The notes: generated from the sequence alone by a model not told the origin. Numbered from the stretch's first letter, positions 1 through 9,279 are shown. The stretch: DNA of 23,853 bases from Rhodospirillaceae bacterium (GCA_002691085.1 NZGX01000004.1:1-23853); one strand, 5' to 3'. Made by a program: numbers and translations.

Positions 1-34
1 AAACAAGATAATGAGACAAACCAATAATCATCAT
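1..34 (-). CDS. nuoK: NADH-quinone oxidoreductase subunit K, 5' end only
   Basis: Only the first 11 codons of this gene are inside the window; the rest runs off the left edge. The minus strand reads MMIIGLSHYLV, which matches the conserved amino terminus of NuoK (usually M-x-I-G-L-x-H-Y-L). NuoK is a small three-helix, antiporter-related membrane subunit of complex I that takes part in proton translocation. The first ATG overlaps the nuoJ stop codon as ATGA, an arrangement typical of translational coupling. A second ATG follows directly, so either could be used. The identification rests on a short stretch, but its position after nuoJ makes it secure. Confidence 0.85.
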   Translation of the reverse strand, partial: MMIIGLSHYLV

Positions 35-648
35 GTGATACCTTTTCCCGTATCAACCTTAATAATCTCAAGAGTATCTTTTGGACTTCGGTCAATTTGT
101 TTAGAAATATTTTGCCTCTTCATTCCTGGGCGACGTCTGTGAGTAAGAACAATAGCTCCAATCATTGCTACAAGGAGAACAACTCCCGCAGACTGGAAAA
201 GATAAATATAATCTGTATACAAAATATTTCCAATTGACTCTGTATTTGTTACTATCAAAGGATCTGGGATAGGTTCTCTGGTTAAAACAAAAATATCTTC
301 ACCAGAATATGCGCCAATAAATACCGTTATCAACTCTATTAAAAATACTAATAAGATTATAGAAGCTATAGGTAAGTACTTTAAAAAACCCTCTCTCATA
401 ATTGTGGTATTAATATCTAACATCATCACAACAAATAAGAAAAGCACTGCGACAGCACCTACATAAACAACTACAAGAACCATAGCTATAAATTCGGCGC
501 CTAAAAGAACAAATAAACCAGCTGAATTAAAAAAAGTTAGTATTAACCATAAGACTGAGTGGACAGGGTTTCTTTGCAATATTACATTAAGAGCCCCAAC
601 AACTGCTACTATTGAAAATAGGTAAAATATAATTGAGGCAAAAATCAT
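31..648 (-). CDS. nuoJ: NADH-quinone oxidoreductase subunit J
   Basis: Membrane subunit of proton-pumping complex I (ND6 homologue). The 205-residue protein has about five hydrophobic helices, roughly residues 3–24, 31–52, 54–77, 91–112 and 151–169. The third holds the glycine-rich VVYVGAVAVLFLFVVMM stretch typical of NuoJ/ND6, where a pi-bulge helix takes part in coupling. A basic, hydrophilic tail of about 35 residues follows the last helix. The ATG is preceded by an AGAAGAG Shine-Dalgarno. The gene follows nuoI after a 62-bp gap, the widest inside the operon, and overlaps nuoK by ATGA. Length is normal for the alphaproteobacterial form. Confidence 0.96.
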   Translation of the reverse strand: MIFASIIFYLFSIVAVVGALNVILQRNPVHSVLWLILTFFNSAGLFVLLGAEFIAMVLVVVYVGAVAVLFLFVVMMLDINTTIMREGFLKYLPIASIILLVFLIELITVFIGAYSGEDIFVLTREPIPDPLIVTNTESIGNILYTDYIYLFQSAGVVLLVAMIGAIVLTHRRRPGMKRQNISKQIDRSPKDTLEIIKVDTGKGIT

Positions 649-710
649 CTTTTCTCTTCTAAATAAAAAAGTAAATAGTTACTAATAAATCATAAAAAAT
701 TAAATATATA

Positions 711-1199
711 TCACCTATAAGGTAAATCTAATTCAATACGCTTGGCTAAAAGACTCTCCCACTTTTCTCCATTAGAGAGAAGCTTATCTTTATTGTATAA
801 AAGTTCCTCATGGGTCTCAGTTGCAAATTCAAAGTTTGGTCCCTCAACTATAGCATCGACTGGACATGACTCCTCACAAAACCCACAATATATACATTTT
901 GTCATATCAATATCATATCTTGTCGTTCTTCTACTTCCATCATCCCTTGACGAGGCTTCTATTGTTATTGCTTGTGCGGGACATATCGCTTCACAAAGTT
1001 TACAAGCGATACATCTCTCTTCTCCATTAGGATAGCGTCTTAGGGCATGCTCACCGCGAAACCTTGGGCTTAATGGTCCTTTTTCAAAAGGATAATTTAA
1101 GGTTACTTTCTTTGCAAACATGTATTTTATGGTAAGCCACATGCCTCCAAATAACTCTGATAATAGAAATGAGCGAGCTGTTTTATCCAAAAATGACAT
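711..1199 (-). CDS. nuoI: NADH-quinone oxidoreductase subunit I (two 4Fe-4S ferredoxin domains)
   Basis: Peripheral-arm subunit of complex I (TYKY homologue) that carries clusters N6a and N6b, passing electrons from NuoG to NuoB. The 162-residue sequence has two complete CxxCxxCxxxCP motifs: C63, C66, C69, C73 and C102, C105, C108, C112. The amino-terminal helix region (LFGGMWLTIKYMF, about residues 16–28) lies on the membrane surface in known structures, and the following YPFEKGPLSPRFRGEHAL block is typical of the family. Length is standard for alphaproteobacteria. It starts at ATG 1199 and follows nuoH after 28 bp. Confidence 0.97.
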   Translation of the reverse strand: MSFLDKTARSFLLSELFGGMWLTIKYMFAKKVTLNYPFEKGPLSPRFRGEHALRRYPNGEERCIACKLCEAICPAQAITIEASSRDDGSRRTTRYDIDMTKCIYCGFCEESCPVDAIVEGPNFEFATETHEELLYNKDKLLSNGEKWESLLAKRIELDLPYR

Positions 1200-1227
1200 A
1201 ATTAAATTAACCTCAAATTACACAATT

Positions 1228-2244
1228 TCACTTATAAACAATAATAAAAGCAGTCAAAATAAGCCAGAATAATGAAAAAGGAAGAAAAATCTTCCACCCC
1301 AAGCGCATTAATTGGTCATACCTATATCTTGGAAAAGTAGCTCTAACCCAAATGAAAAGAAATAAACAAAATGCTATCTTTATAGAGAACCAAACAAAAC
1401 CGGGTAAATAATTAAAAGGCGAAATATCATATGGGGGTAACCACCCTCCTAAAAAAAGAATTGTAACTACGGCACTCATCATGATCATATTTGCATATTC
1501 TCCAAGAAAAAAAAGAGCGAACGGCATAGATGAGTACTCTGTCATAAAACCTGCTACAAGCTCTGATTCAGCCTCTGGAAGATCAAATGGGTGCCTATTT
1601 GTTTCAGCAAGAACGGAAATAAAAAAGACAATAAACATTGGAAAGTGAGGTATAAGATACCATCCAGGCAAAAAACCAAATAATGGCTCTGACTGGGCAA
1701 GAACAAGTTCTGATAAATTTAAGGTGCCCGCAGTCATCAAAACAGTAATCATTATAAAACCGATAGAAACTTCATAAGACACCATCTGAGCAGCAGAACG
1801 CATTGCTCCTAAAAAAGCGTATCTAGAGTTTGAGGCCCAACCAGCCATTACAACTCCATAAACACCAAGTGAAGAAATTGCAAAAAGATATAGAATCCCA
1901 ACATTTATATCTGAAATCACTAACCCAGCATCCACTGGAATTACAGCCCATGCTACCATTGCTAGAGAAAATGTAACCATTGGTGCTAAAAGAAAAACAA
2001 CTGGACTAGCACCCGAAGGGATAACAATCTCCTTTGTTAATAACTTTAATGCATCAGCAATAGGCTGCAGTAAACCAAACCACCCAACAACATTTGGCCC
2101 TTTCCTTAACTGCATTGCACCTATTATTCTTCTTTCTGCATAAGTAAGATAGGCCACAGCCAAAAGCAGGGGAAGCAATAATAAAAAGATTTTTATTACT
2201 ATCCATAGAAAAGGCCAAACATAACCATGCCAAAGCTCTAACAT
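1228..2244 (-). CDS. nuoH: NADH-quinone oxidoreductase subunit H
   Basis: Membrane subunit (ND1 homologue) that anchors the peripheral arm and forms much of the quinone channel. The 338-residue protein has about eight hydrophobic helices. The conserved loop after helix 1 is present (ERRIIGAMQLRKGPN followed by GLLQPIADALKLLTKE), as is the acidic quinone-site block ETNRHPFDLPEAESELVAG with the EYSSMPFALFFLGEY segment that follows it. The histidine in NRHPFDL is a small departure from the usual NRxPFDL with A or P. The start codon directly abuts the nuoG stop codon with no gap, implying coupled translation. Confidence 0.97.
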   Translation of the reverse strand: MLELWHGYVWPFLWIVIKIFLLLLPLLLAVAYLTYAERRIIGAMQLRKGPNVVGWFGLLQPIADALKLLTKEIVIPSGASPVVFLLAPMVTFSLAMVAWAVIPVDAGLVISDINVGILYLFAISSLGVYGVVMAGWASNSRYAFLGAMRSAAQMVSYEVSIGFIMITVLMTAGTLNLSELVLAQSEPLFGFLPGWYLIPHFPMFIVFFISVLAETNRHPFDLPEAESELVAGFMTEYSSMPFALFFLGEYANMIMMSAVVTILFLGGWLPPYDISPFNYLPGFVWFSIKIAFCLFLFIWVRATFPRYRYDQLMRLGWKIFLPFSLFWLILTAFIIVYK

Positions 2245-4302
2245 TTAAATTTCAACTCTCTTATTATTGTTTAATGAGAATTCTTTTGTACACTCGGCCA
2301 TAGTTTTTGATGCTCGGCTGATTACATCTGTCTGATAATAATTTTTGATAGGATAATGAAAGGGAATTGAAGAAATAAACTCACTAGAACCTGTAAAAAA
2401 AGAATGATCGTCATATACCCTATTAATATCTGCAAAAATATTATTTTGCCAAGCCATTCTTTTCCTAACTTGATCAATTGTTTTATATTTTAAATCACAA
2501 CCTACAACTTCAGAAAGAGCACGAATAATTTTCCAATCTTCTTTAGCTTCACCAGGTGGCGAGACTGCCTTTGACGCTAGTTGCACCCTCCCTTCTGTAT
2601 TAACATATGTTCCATTTTTTTCTGTATAAGCACACCCAGGTAAAATTACATCTGCAACATTCGCACCTCTATCACCATGATGCCCTTGATAAACTGTAAA
2701 TGTTTTATCAATTTTTTTTGCATCAAATTCATCAGCGCCAAGTAAATAAATAAATTTTAAATCTTGTTTTTCCGCAGCGATAAGAATTTCTTTCGTAGAT
2801 TTCCCGCTTTTACCTGGAACAAAACCTAGGTCAATCCCACCCACTCTTGAAGCGCAAGTGTGAAGTACATTATAGCCATTCCAGTCTTTATTTATTACAT
2901 TAGTCTTATCGCATAAAAGGTATAAGGAGTTAATTATATTATTTACATCAGGATGGGTAAAAACACTCATTCCAACAATTATCATTGCCTTATTTGAATT
3001 TTTTAAAATATTATAAAAATTATTCTTTTCATTAACTATACTAGTTACACCTTCTGGCGTTTTTGAAATATGATTATAATTATATGTCAAATCAAAAGCA
3101 TCTCCAATTAAACCAATTTGATAATCACCTCTTAAAAATCTTTTCCTTATCCTTGCATTAATAATTGGAGCTTCCTTCCTAGGATTAGTTCCAAGTAAAA
3201 GAAGACAATCTGAGTCATCTATCCCATTAATTGTTGAATTAAAAATATATGAACTTCTTCGACGTGTATCTATTAAAGATCCGTCTTGTCTACAATCTAA
3301 ATTCTGAACGCCAATTTTTGACATAAAATCTTTTAATACCATAATAGACTCGCAGTCGACCAAATCACCTACTAAAGCTGCAATCTGATTTGGATTTAAG
3401 CCTATTAAGCGCTTTTTAATTATGTCAAAGGCCTCACCCCAGCTTGAACTCTCTAACACACCATTTTTTCTGACAAGAGGAGTATCTAACCTTTGATACT
3501 TTAATCCGTCACAAGAGTTTCTAGATTTATCAGCTATCCATTCTTCGTTTATATCTTCATTAAGTCTTGGCAAAACTCTCATAACTTCACGCCCACGAGA
3601 ATCAACCCTTATGCTGGAACCTACTGCATCATGAACATCAACTGTTTCTGTTTTATTAAGCTCCCATGACCTAGCTGTGAATTCATATGGTTTATTAGTA
3701 AGTGCGCCTACAGGGCACAAGTCTACAACATTACCAGACAATTCCGATTCCAACGAAGCTTGAAGGAATGTAGTTATTTCCATATCCTCCCCTCTCCCTG
3801 TTGCGCCAATCTCAGTCACACCGGCAACCTCTTCAACAAACCGGACGCATCGAGTACAGTGAATGCACCTAGTCATTTTAGTAGAAACTATTGGCCCCAT
3901 ATATTTATCTTTAACAGCTCGTTTGTTATCAATAAATCTACTCTTATCAAAACCAAAAGCCATAGCTTGGTCTTGTAAATCACACTCACCTCCCTGATCG
4001 CAGATTGGGCAGTCTAAGGGGTGATTAATTAGCAAAAACTCCATAATACCATTTCGAGCTTTTACAGCTTTTTCAGATTTAGTTTTTATCACCATACCAT
4101 CACCTACTGGCATTGCACATGATGCTACTGGCTTAGGAGACTTTTCCATTTCAACTAAACACATTCTGCAATTACCTGCTACAGAAAGTCTATCGTGATA
4201 ACAAAACCTTGGTATTTCTATACCAACTTCTTCAGCAGCCTGAAGTATTGTAAGACCCTGCTTTACCTCAACTTCTATTCCATCAATAATTAGTTTGGGC
4301 AT
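2245..4302 (-). CDS. nuoG: NADH-quinone oxidoreductase subunit G
   Basis: Large peripheral subunit of complex I (75-kDa homologue) that wires electrons from NuoF towards NuoI. The amino-terminal 2Fe-2S ferredoxin domain has ligands C34, C45, C48 and C62 (N1b). H94, C98, C101 and C107 fit cluster N5, and C146, C149, C152 and C196 fit N4. The rest, from about residue 220 to 640, is the molybdopterin-oxidoreductase-like fold, which in this family carries no molybdenum cofactor. At 685 residues it has the short alphaproteobacterial/mitochondrial length rather than the roughly 900-residue enterobacterial one. The C-terminal half is lysine/asparagine-rich and less conserved, as is common in A+T-rich genomes. 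It follows nuoF after 9 bp. Confidence 0.97.
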   Translation of the reverse strand: MPKLIIDGIEVEVKQGLTILQAAEEVGIEIPRFCYHDRLSVAGNCRMCLVEMEKSPKPVASCAMPVGDGMVIKTKSEKAVKARNGIMEFLLINHPLDCPICDQGGECDLQDQAMAFGFDKSRFIDNKRAVKDKYMGPIVSTKMTRCIHCTRCVRFVEEVAGVTEIGATGRGEDMEITTFLQASLESELSGNVVDLCPVGALTNKPYEFTARSWELNKTETVDVHDAVGSSIRVDSRGREVMRVLPRLNEDINEEWIADKSRNSCDGLKYQRLDTPLVRKNGVLESSSWGEAFDIIKKRLIGLNPNQIAALVGDLVDCESIMVLKDFMSKIGVQNLDCRQDGSLIDTRRRSSYIFNSTINGIDDSDCLLLLGTNPRKEAPIINARIRKRFLRGDYQIGLIGDAFDLTYNYNHISKTPEGVTSIVNEKNNFYNILKNSNKAMIIVGMSVFTHPDVNNIINSLYLLCDKTNVINKDWNGYNVLHTCASRVGGIDLGFVPGKSGKSTKEILIAAEKQDLKFIYLLGADEFDAKKIDKTFTVYQGHHGDRGANVADVILPGCAYTEKNGTYVNTEGRVQLASKAVSPPGEAKEDWKIIRALSEVVGCDLKYKTIDQVRKRMAWQNNIFADINRVYDDHSFFTGSSEFISSIPFHYPIKNYYQTDVISRASKTMAECTKEFSLNNNKRVEI

Positions 4303-4311
4303 TATATTGTC

Positions 4312-5601
4312 CTAAGCTGCGCTAGTAAAATGGGATTGTTTATAGTTTTTAATTCTATCTTCCATAACAGGTCTAAAATGTCTAATTAAACCCTGAATGG
4401 GCCAAGCGGCAGCATCTCCTAATGCACAAATTGTATGCCCCTCAATTTGATATGTAACTTCTTCTAATGTATTTATTTCCTCGGGAGTTGCCTCACCTTT
4501 TACCATCCTATCCATAACGCGATATAACCAACCAGTTCCTTCTCTGCATGGAGTACATTGACCACAACTTTCATGTTTATAAAACTTTGAAAGCCTTGTT
4601 ATTGCAGCAATGATATCTACAGACTTATTCATTACAATCACTGCAGCAGTCCCTAATCCAGAATTAGCACCCTTAAGAGAATCAAAATCCATATCAATAG
4701 TGTCACATGTTTTTTTTGGCAAACATGGAACTGAACTACCTCCAGGTATAATTGCTAGCAAATTATCCCATCCCCCGATAACGCCTCCACAGTGCTCTTC
4801 AATTAATGTTTTTAAAGGTATGCCCATTTCCTCCTCTACATTACAAGGGTTATTAACATGCCCTGAAATACAAAAAACTTTTGTACCAGTATTGTTAGGC
4901 TTACCTAAAGCGTTAAACCATTTCGCACCCCTTCTTAAAATTGTTGGGATAACTGCTATTGTCTCAACGTTATTAACTGTTGTTGGGCAACCATATAGAC
5001 CAACACCTGCAGGAAAGGGAGGCTTTAACCTTGGCTGACCTTTTTTACCTTCCAGGCTCTGGATTAAAGCCGTCTCTTCGCCACAAATATATGCACCAGC
5101 TCCTCTATGGAGGAATAAATCAAAATCCCAACCAGAACCACATGCATCTTTACCTAAAAAGCCTGATTCATAAGCTTCGTCTATAGCACGCTGAAGATTT
5201 GAAGCCTCATTATAATATTCTCCTCTTATATATATGTAGCAAGCATGAGAACTCATTGCAAAACTTGTCAACAAACATCCTTCGATCAGTTTATGAGGAT
5301 CATAACGCAGCATATCCCGGTCCTTACAAGTCCCTGGTTCACCTTCGTCAGCATTCACAACTAAATAATGTGGTCTACTAGACTCTTCTTTGGGCATAAA
5401 AGACATTTTTAATCCTGTAGGAAAACCAGCACCGCCTCGTCCACGCAAACCTGATGACTTTATCTCATCAATTATCCAATCCTTCCCCATTGAGATAAGC
5501 TCTTTGGTTGAATCCCAATCACCTCTTTGCATAGCAGAATTGAGACCCCAACCAAAATCTCCATATAGATTAGTAAAAATACGGTCCTGGTCTTTCAACA
5601 T
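4312..5601 (-). CDS. nuoF: NADH-quinone oxidoreductase subunit F (NADH/FMN-binding)
   Basis: Entry point of complex I: binds NADH and FMN and carries 4Fe-4S cluster N3. In the 429-residue protein the glycine-rich GLRGRGGAGFPTGLK motif (residues 51–65) is the NADH/FMN site. NADEGEPGTCKDR (83–95) and the GAGAYICGEETALI segment (167–180) are family signatures. The N3 ligands are C346, C349, C352 (ESCGQCTPCREG) and C392. The ATG overlaps the nuoE stop by one base (TAATG), which suggests coupled synthesis of the E/F pair that forms the NADH dehydrogenase tip. Length matches the family. Confidence 0.98.
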   Translation of the reverse strand: MLKDQDRIFTNLYGDFGWGLNSAMQRGDWDSTKELISMGKDWIIDEIKSSGLRGRGGAGFPTGLKMSFMPKEESSRPHYLVVNADEGEPGTCKDRDMLRYDPHKLIEGCLLTSFAMSSHACYIYIRGEYYNEASNLQRAIDEAYESGFLGKDACGSGWDFDLFLHRGAGAYICGEETALIQSLEGKKGQPRLKPPFPAGVGLYGCPTTVNNVETIAVIPTILRRGAKWFNALGKPNNTGTKVFCISGHVNNPCNVEEEMGIPLKTLIEEHCGGVIGGWDNLLAIIPGGSSVPCLPKKTCDTIDMDFDSLKGANSGLGTAAVIVMNKSVDIIAAITRLSKFYKHESCGQCTPCREGTGWLYRVMDRMVKGEATPEEINTLEEVTYQIEGHTICALGDAAAWPIQGLIRHFRPVMEDRIKNYKQSHFTSAA

Positions 5602-6290
5602 TAATTGTTTCCTTTTGAAATAGATTTTTGTTTTTTTTGATATTCGTAATCAGCTTTTGCTTTTAATAAATCTTGTTTGGGAACCATATGATTTGGGTCC
5701 TCTAAAAGAGTTTTTTTATTTCCAACCGGAGAAGAACCTTCACGATTTATCATTGATCCAATTTTTATATTTTCACCTTGAACTAACCTGTCAATAACCT
5801 TAGACATTAAATCATATGTAAGGTCTTCATAGTAATCATCATTAATTGCTACAACAGGCGCATTAACACAAGCCCCTGCACACTCAACCTCACTAAGTGA
5901 AAACATTTTATCATTGGTTGTTTCACCAAAATTAATCCCTAACTTATCTTTGCAACATTTTACAACCTGATCACAACCACGAAGTAAACATGGAAGATTT
6001 GTACAAACCTGTATATGTTTCTTTCCAATTGGTTGAAGGTTAAACATCGTATAAAACGTTGCAACTTCTAAAACACGAATTACTGGCATTTGTAATAAGT
6101 CAGCAATAAATTCTATTGCTGGTTTTGAAACCCAACCTTCTTGCCTTTGTGCTAAATCCAACAATGGAATTACTGCAGATGCCTGATATCCTTCTGGATA
6201 TTTTTTTATAATTCTCTTTGAAAGAGAAAAATTTTCATCTGTAAAAGAAAAACTATCAGGTTGGGAAGCAGAAAGCTCTCTTAATGTCAT
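5601..6290 (-). CDS. nuoE: NADH-quinone oxidoreductase subunit E (2Fe-2S)
   Basis: 24-kDa-type subunit that pairs with NuoF and carries the off-path 2Fe-2S cluster N1a. The thioredoxin-like domain has ligands C96, C101, C137 and C141 (CTNLPC and CAGAC). The upstream helical part contains the typical YPEGYQASAVIPLLDLAQRQEGWV region, written here as residues 31–54 in two adjoining pieces (YPEGYQASAVIPLLDL, then AQRQEGWV). At 229 residues it is about 60 longer than the E. coli protein because of a lysine-rich C-terminal extension (about residues 180–229), as often found in alphaproteobacteria. Its ATG overlaps the nuoD stop as ATGA. Confidence 0.97.
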   Translation of the reverse strand: MTLRELSASQPDSFSFTDENFSLSKRIIKKYPEGYQASAVIPLLDLAQRQEGWVSKPAIEFIADLLQMPVIRVLEVATFYTMFNLQPIGKKHIQVCTNLPCLLRGCDQVVKCCKDKLGINFGETTNDKMFSLSEVECAGACVNAPVVAINDDYYEDLTYDLMSKVIDRLVQGENIKIGSMINREGSSPVGNKKTLLEDPNHMVPKQDLLKAKADYEYQKKQKSISKGNN

Positions 6291-7477
6291 CTATCAACCT
6301 CTCCGAAAACTATATCTATAGAACCTAAAACTGCAGGTACATCTGCAAGCATATGTCCTCTTAACATAAAGTCCATACCCTGCATGTGTGTAAACCCAGG
6401 AGCCCTTATTCTACATCTGTAAGGTTTATTAGATCCATCTGAAATTAAATGAACTCCAAATTCACCTTTTGGAGCCTCAACCGCTCTATAAACTTCACCA
6501 GCTGGAACATGATAACCTTCAGTATATAGTTTGAAGTGGTGTATAAGAGCTTCCATAGAAGTCTTCATATCGCTTCTTTTTGGAGGATTTATTTTATTGT
6601 CTATAAGTTTTACAGGGCCAGAAGGTAAACTATTAATGGACTGATTAATAATCTTTATGGATTGCCTCATCTCTTCAACTCTTACAAGATAACGATCATA
6701 GCAATCACCATTTTTACCGATAGGTATATCAAAATCCATGTCCTCATAAGAATCATAAGGTTGGGATTTTCTTAGGTCCCAAGGTATCCCTGAGGCTCTA
6801 AGATTAGGACCAGTAAATCCCCAATCTAAAGCTTCTTTTTTTGAAACTATTCCAATATCAACAGTCCTCTGTTTAAATATTCTATTATCAGTTAACAAAC
6901 CCTCTATATCATCCAATATTTTCTCAAAACCGTTTGACCAAGAAAAAATTCTATCGGTTAAACCAATTGGCAAATCTCTTGCCACTCCTCCGGGGCGGAC
7001 GTACGCAGCATGCATTCGAGAGCCAGATACCTCCTCATAAAAACCCATGAGTTTTTCTCTTTCCTCAAAAGTCCATAAGAAGGGTGTCATTGCACCAACA
7101 TCCATTGCATATGCCGCTATATTCATTATGTGATTTAATATCCTAGTTATTTCACAAAATAATATTCTTATATATTCAGCTCTTTTAGGAATAGTTATCC
7201 CCAAAAGTGATTCAACTGCTAGAGCATAAGCCTGTTCTTGATTCATCGGAGACACATAATCCAACCGATCAAAATAAGGAACTGCCTGAAGGTAAGTTTT
7301 ATGCTCGATTAACTTTTCAGTACCCCGATGAAGTAACCCTATATGAGGGTCAACCCTATCAATTGTCTCACCACTCATTTCTAACACTAATCTTAATACA
7401 CCATGAGCAGCAGGATGCTGTGGTCCAAAATTAACGGTATACTTATCATCTTTATCAGAAAAGGACTCAGCCATCAT
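6287..7477 (-). CDS. nuoD: NADH-quinone oxidoreductase subunit D
   Basis: 49-kDa-type subunit, related to the hydrogenase large subunit, forming the quinone head-group site with NuoB. The protein has the conserved NFGPQHPAAHGVLRLVLE loop, then HRGTEKLIE, YFDRLDYVSPM and the C-terminal FGVHLISDGSNKPYRCRIR and GSIDIVFGEVDR blocks. The reading frame is open to a GTG at 7495. I chose ATG 7477 because GAGAAGG lies six bases upstream of it and the GTG has no Shine-Dalgarno; ATG 7474 is equally possible. This gives 396 residues and a short overlap with nuoC. The stop overlaps the nuoE start as ATGA. Confidence 0.96.
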   Translation of the reverse strand: MMAESFSDKDDKYTVNFGPQHPAAHGVLRLVLEMSGETIDRVDPHIGLLHRGTEKLIEHKTYLQAVPYFDRLDYVSPMNQEQAYALAVESLLGITIPKRAEYIRILFCEITRILNHIMNIAAYAMDVGAMTPFLWTFEEREKLMGFYEEVSGSRMHAAYVRPGGVARDLPIGLTDRIFSWSNGFEKILDDIEGLLTDNRIFKQRTVDIGIVSKKEALDWGFTGPNLRASGIPWDLRKSQPYDSYEDMDFDIPIGKNGDCYDRYLVRVEEMRQSIKIINQSINSLPSGPVKLIDNKINPPKRSDMKTSMEALIHHFKLYTEGYHVPAGEVYRAVEAPKGEFGVHLISDGSNKPYRCRIRAPGFTHMQGMDFMLRGHMLADVPAVLGSIDIVFGEVDR

Positions 7478-8108
7478 TTGAAGCCTTCTCATCACCGGGT
7501 AAAGTTACTTGATTATGTGCATGTTCTGCACCTTCCCAAGGACTAAGAAAATCAAAATTACGAAATTGTTGATCCAGCTTAACTTTATCATAAACAACAC
7601 GTTTTTCTGTCTCATCATACCTAAGCTCTAGATAGCCAGTAAGCGGAAAGTCTTTCCTTTGCGGGTGCCCTTCAAAACCATAATCTGTTAAAATCCTTCT
7701 TAAATCAGGGTGACCGGAGAATAATACACCATACATATCCCAAACTTCTCTTTCAAACCAATTTGAATTAGAAAAAATTTCTGAAATACTTTCTATTGAC
7801 TCACCATCTGACAGGTCAACTCTTACTAATAATCTTTGATTATGCGTCATACTCAGTAATCTATAAATTATTTGAAAACGCTTTTGTTTTTCTGGATAAT
7901 CAACTGCAAATATATCTATAAGCTGGGTGAACAAAGAATTGGAGTCATTCCTCAAGAATTTGACTATTGGTTTGATAGCATTTTTTTGGACTAGAATATC
8001 CAATTCATTATTATTTATTAAACTATCTATAATATCATCTTTAAAAGAAATCTTTAGTATTCCATTAAGATCATTTAAATTTCTTATATTATCGCTATCA
8101 GGCTCCAT
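7467..8108 (-). CDS. nuoC: NADH-quinone oxidoreductase subunit C
   Basis: 30-kDa-type peripheral subunit that lies next to NuoD near the quinone site. The signature is complete: REVWDMYGVLFSGHPDLRRI followed by LTDYGFEGHPQRKDFPL. A separate nuoC is present rather than the fused nuoCD of enterobacteria. The frame is open to a GTG at 8123, but only A+T-rich sequence precedes it. ATG 8108 has two GAGG elements just upstream, so I prefer it (213 residues). The C-terminus overlaps the start of nuoD by about 11 bases. Confidence 0.95.
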   Translation of the reverse strand: MEPDSDNIRNLNDLNGILKISFKDDIIDSLINNNELDILVQKNAIKPIVKFLRNDSNSLFTQLIDIFAVDYPEKQKRFQIIYRLLSMTHNQRLLVRVDLSDGESIESISEIFSNSNWFEREVWDMYGVLFSGHPDLRRILTDYGFEGHPQRKDFPLTGYLELRYDETEKRVVYDKVKLDQQFRNFDFLSPWEGAEHAHNQVTLPGDEKASNDG

Positions 8109-8132
8109 CCACCTCACCCTCACTAAATTTTA

Positions 8133-8690
8133 TTAACGGTCAAGAGTACCAACGCGTCTAATCTTTTTATGCAATTGAAGAATTCCGTAAAGTAAAGCTT
8201 CAGCCGTTGGAGGACAGCCAGGAACATAAATATCAACTGGAACAATTCTATCGCAACCTCTAACAACAGAATAGGAATAGTGATAATACCCACCTCCATT
8301 TGCACAAGACCCCATTGAAATAACCCAACGAGGTTCAGGCATTTGGTCATATACTTTTCTTAGCGCAGGTGCCATCTTATTTGTTAGCGTTCCAGCAACT
8401 ATCATGACGTCTGATTGTCTGGGGCTTGGTCTGAAAAACATTCCAAATCTATCTAAATCATATCTGGCCATACCAGAATGCATCATTTCAACAGCACAGC
8501 AAGCTAAACCAAAAGACATTGGCCACATCGAGCCTGTCCTTGCCCAATTTGCAAGTTTGTCTATTGAGGATAATACGTAACCTTTATCCTTTAACTCTTC
8601 TGCAACCCTTTCTAAAACTTTATTATTTGCAGTATCCTCTCCAGGGTTTGATTTATTTTCATTAGAGGAAGATGAAGGACTTAATCCCAT
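8133..8690 (-). CDS. nuoB: NADH-quinone oxidoreductase subunit B (cluster N2)
   Basis: Carries the terminal 4Fe-4S cluster N2, which reduces quinone. The tandem cysteines C64 and C65 (GLACCAVEMMH) plus C129 (MGSCANGGGYY) and C159 (VPGCPP) complete the ligand set. FFRPSPRQSDVMIVAGTLT is a family signature. The frame stays open to a GTG at 8711 inside nuoA, but ATG 8690 has an AAAAAAGGAG Shine-Dalgarno seven bases ahead of it, so I used this start (185 residues). The start overlaps the end of nuoA by 10 bases. The N-terminal 20 or so residues are serine/asparagine-rich and look disordered. Confidence 0.97.
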   Translation of the reverse strand: MGLSPSSSSNENKSNPGEDTANNKVLERVAEELKDKGYVLSSIDKLANWARTGSMWPMSFGLACCAVEMMHSGMARYDLDRFGMFFRPSPRQSDVMIVAGTLTNKMAPALRKVYDQMPEPRWVISMGSCANGGGYYHYSYSVVRGCDRIVPVDIYVPGCPPTAEALLYGILQLHKKIRRVGTLDR

Positions 8691-9046
8691 TCCAGCGCTC
8701 CTTTTTTCCACTCATATATGAAACCTATAGTTAAGATTGCTAAGAAAAGCATCATTGACCAAAAACCATATAGACCTATCTCAGATAAACTAACTGCCCA
8801 AGGAAATAAAAAAGCGACCTCTAGATCAAAAATTATAAATAATATTGCAACAAGATAAAATCTAACTTCAAATTTAGAGCGAGTATCATCAAACGCCTCA
8901 AAACCACACTCATAAGCGGAGTTTTTCTCCACATCTGGCCTTGATGGAGAGATAATAAAATTAGCAAAAATAATTATCAAAGCTAAACCAACTGCAATAA
9001 TAAAAAATATCAATATTGGCAAATATTCTCTAAGGATATCTTCCAT
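8681..9046 (-). CDS. nuoA: NADH-quinone oxidoreductase subunit A
   Basis: First gene of the complex I operon and a small membrane subunit (ND3 homologue) beside the quinone cavity. The 121-residue protein has three hydrophobic helices (about residues 8–30, 63–85 and 91–112). The signature loop between helices 1 and 2 is intact: KNSAYECGFEAFDDTRSKF followed by EVRFYLVAILFIIFDLEVAF. The loop cysteine here corresponds to the one exposed in the active/deactive transition of mitochondrial ND3. AAAGG stands about ten bases before the ATG. A 233-bp non-coding stretch lies upstream and probably holds the operon promoter. Confidence 0.97.
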   Translation of the reverse strand: MEDILREYLPILIFFIIAVGLALIIIFANFIISPSRPDVEKNSAYECGFEAFDDTRSKFEVRFYLVAILFIIFDLEVAFLFPWAVSLSEIGLYGFWSMMLFLAILTIGFIYEWKKGALEWD

Positions 9047-9148
9047 ATCATATAAACCTTTAGTTGTAATTAATCATAATAACACCGATAACATGTTTAC
9101 AATTTTTAGTATAAAAAAACCAGTAAATAGCAATAAATATTCTTAGCT

Positions 9149-9178
9149 AGTATATTATTTAGATTGTATTTTACCCAA
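9149..9178 (-). promoter_or_regulatory. Candidate sigma-70-type promoter for the nuo operon
   Basis: In the 233-bp gap upstream of nuoA the minus strand has TTGGGT (9178–9173), an 18-bp spacer and TATACT (9154–9149). The -10 matches consensus in five of six positions and the -35 only partly. It would give a leader of about 100 nt. The region is very A+T-rich, so chance matches are likely. I see no riboswitch or convincing hairpin in the rest of 9047–9279. Confidence 0.25.
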
Positions 9179-9279
9179 TCAGAACTAAGTATATTTTTAA
9201 GCTAATGTTAAAATAACTATTTTAGATTTAATACACTATTGTATACGTTATTCAATCATATTCCTATTTAAGTTACTTT

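Noticed and set aside
4610..5038. 142-residue plus-strand frame inside nuoF
   Set aside because: It is antisense to conserved nuoF codons, has no recognisable domain and no ribosome-binding site.
8123..8350. 75-residue minus-strand reading frame overlapping the nuoB 3' end
   Set aside because: It lies entirely within nuoB in another frame, and nuoB has all its cluster ligands; the hydrophobic look comes from A+T-rich out-of-frame codons.
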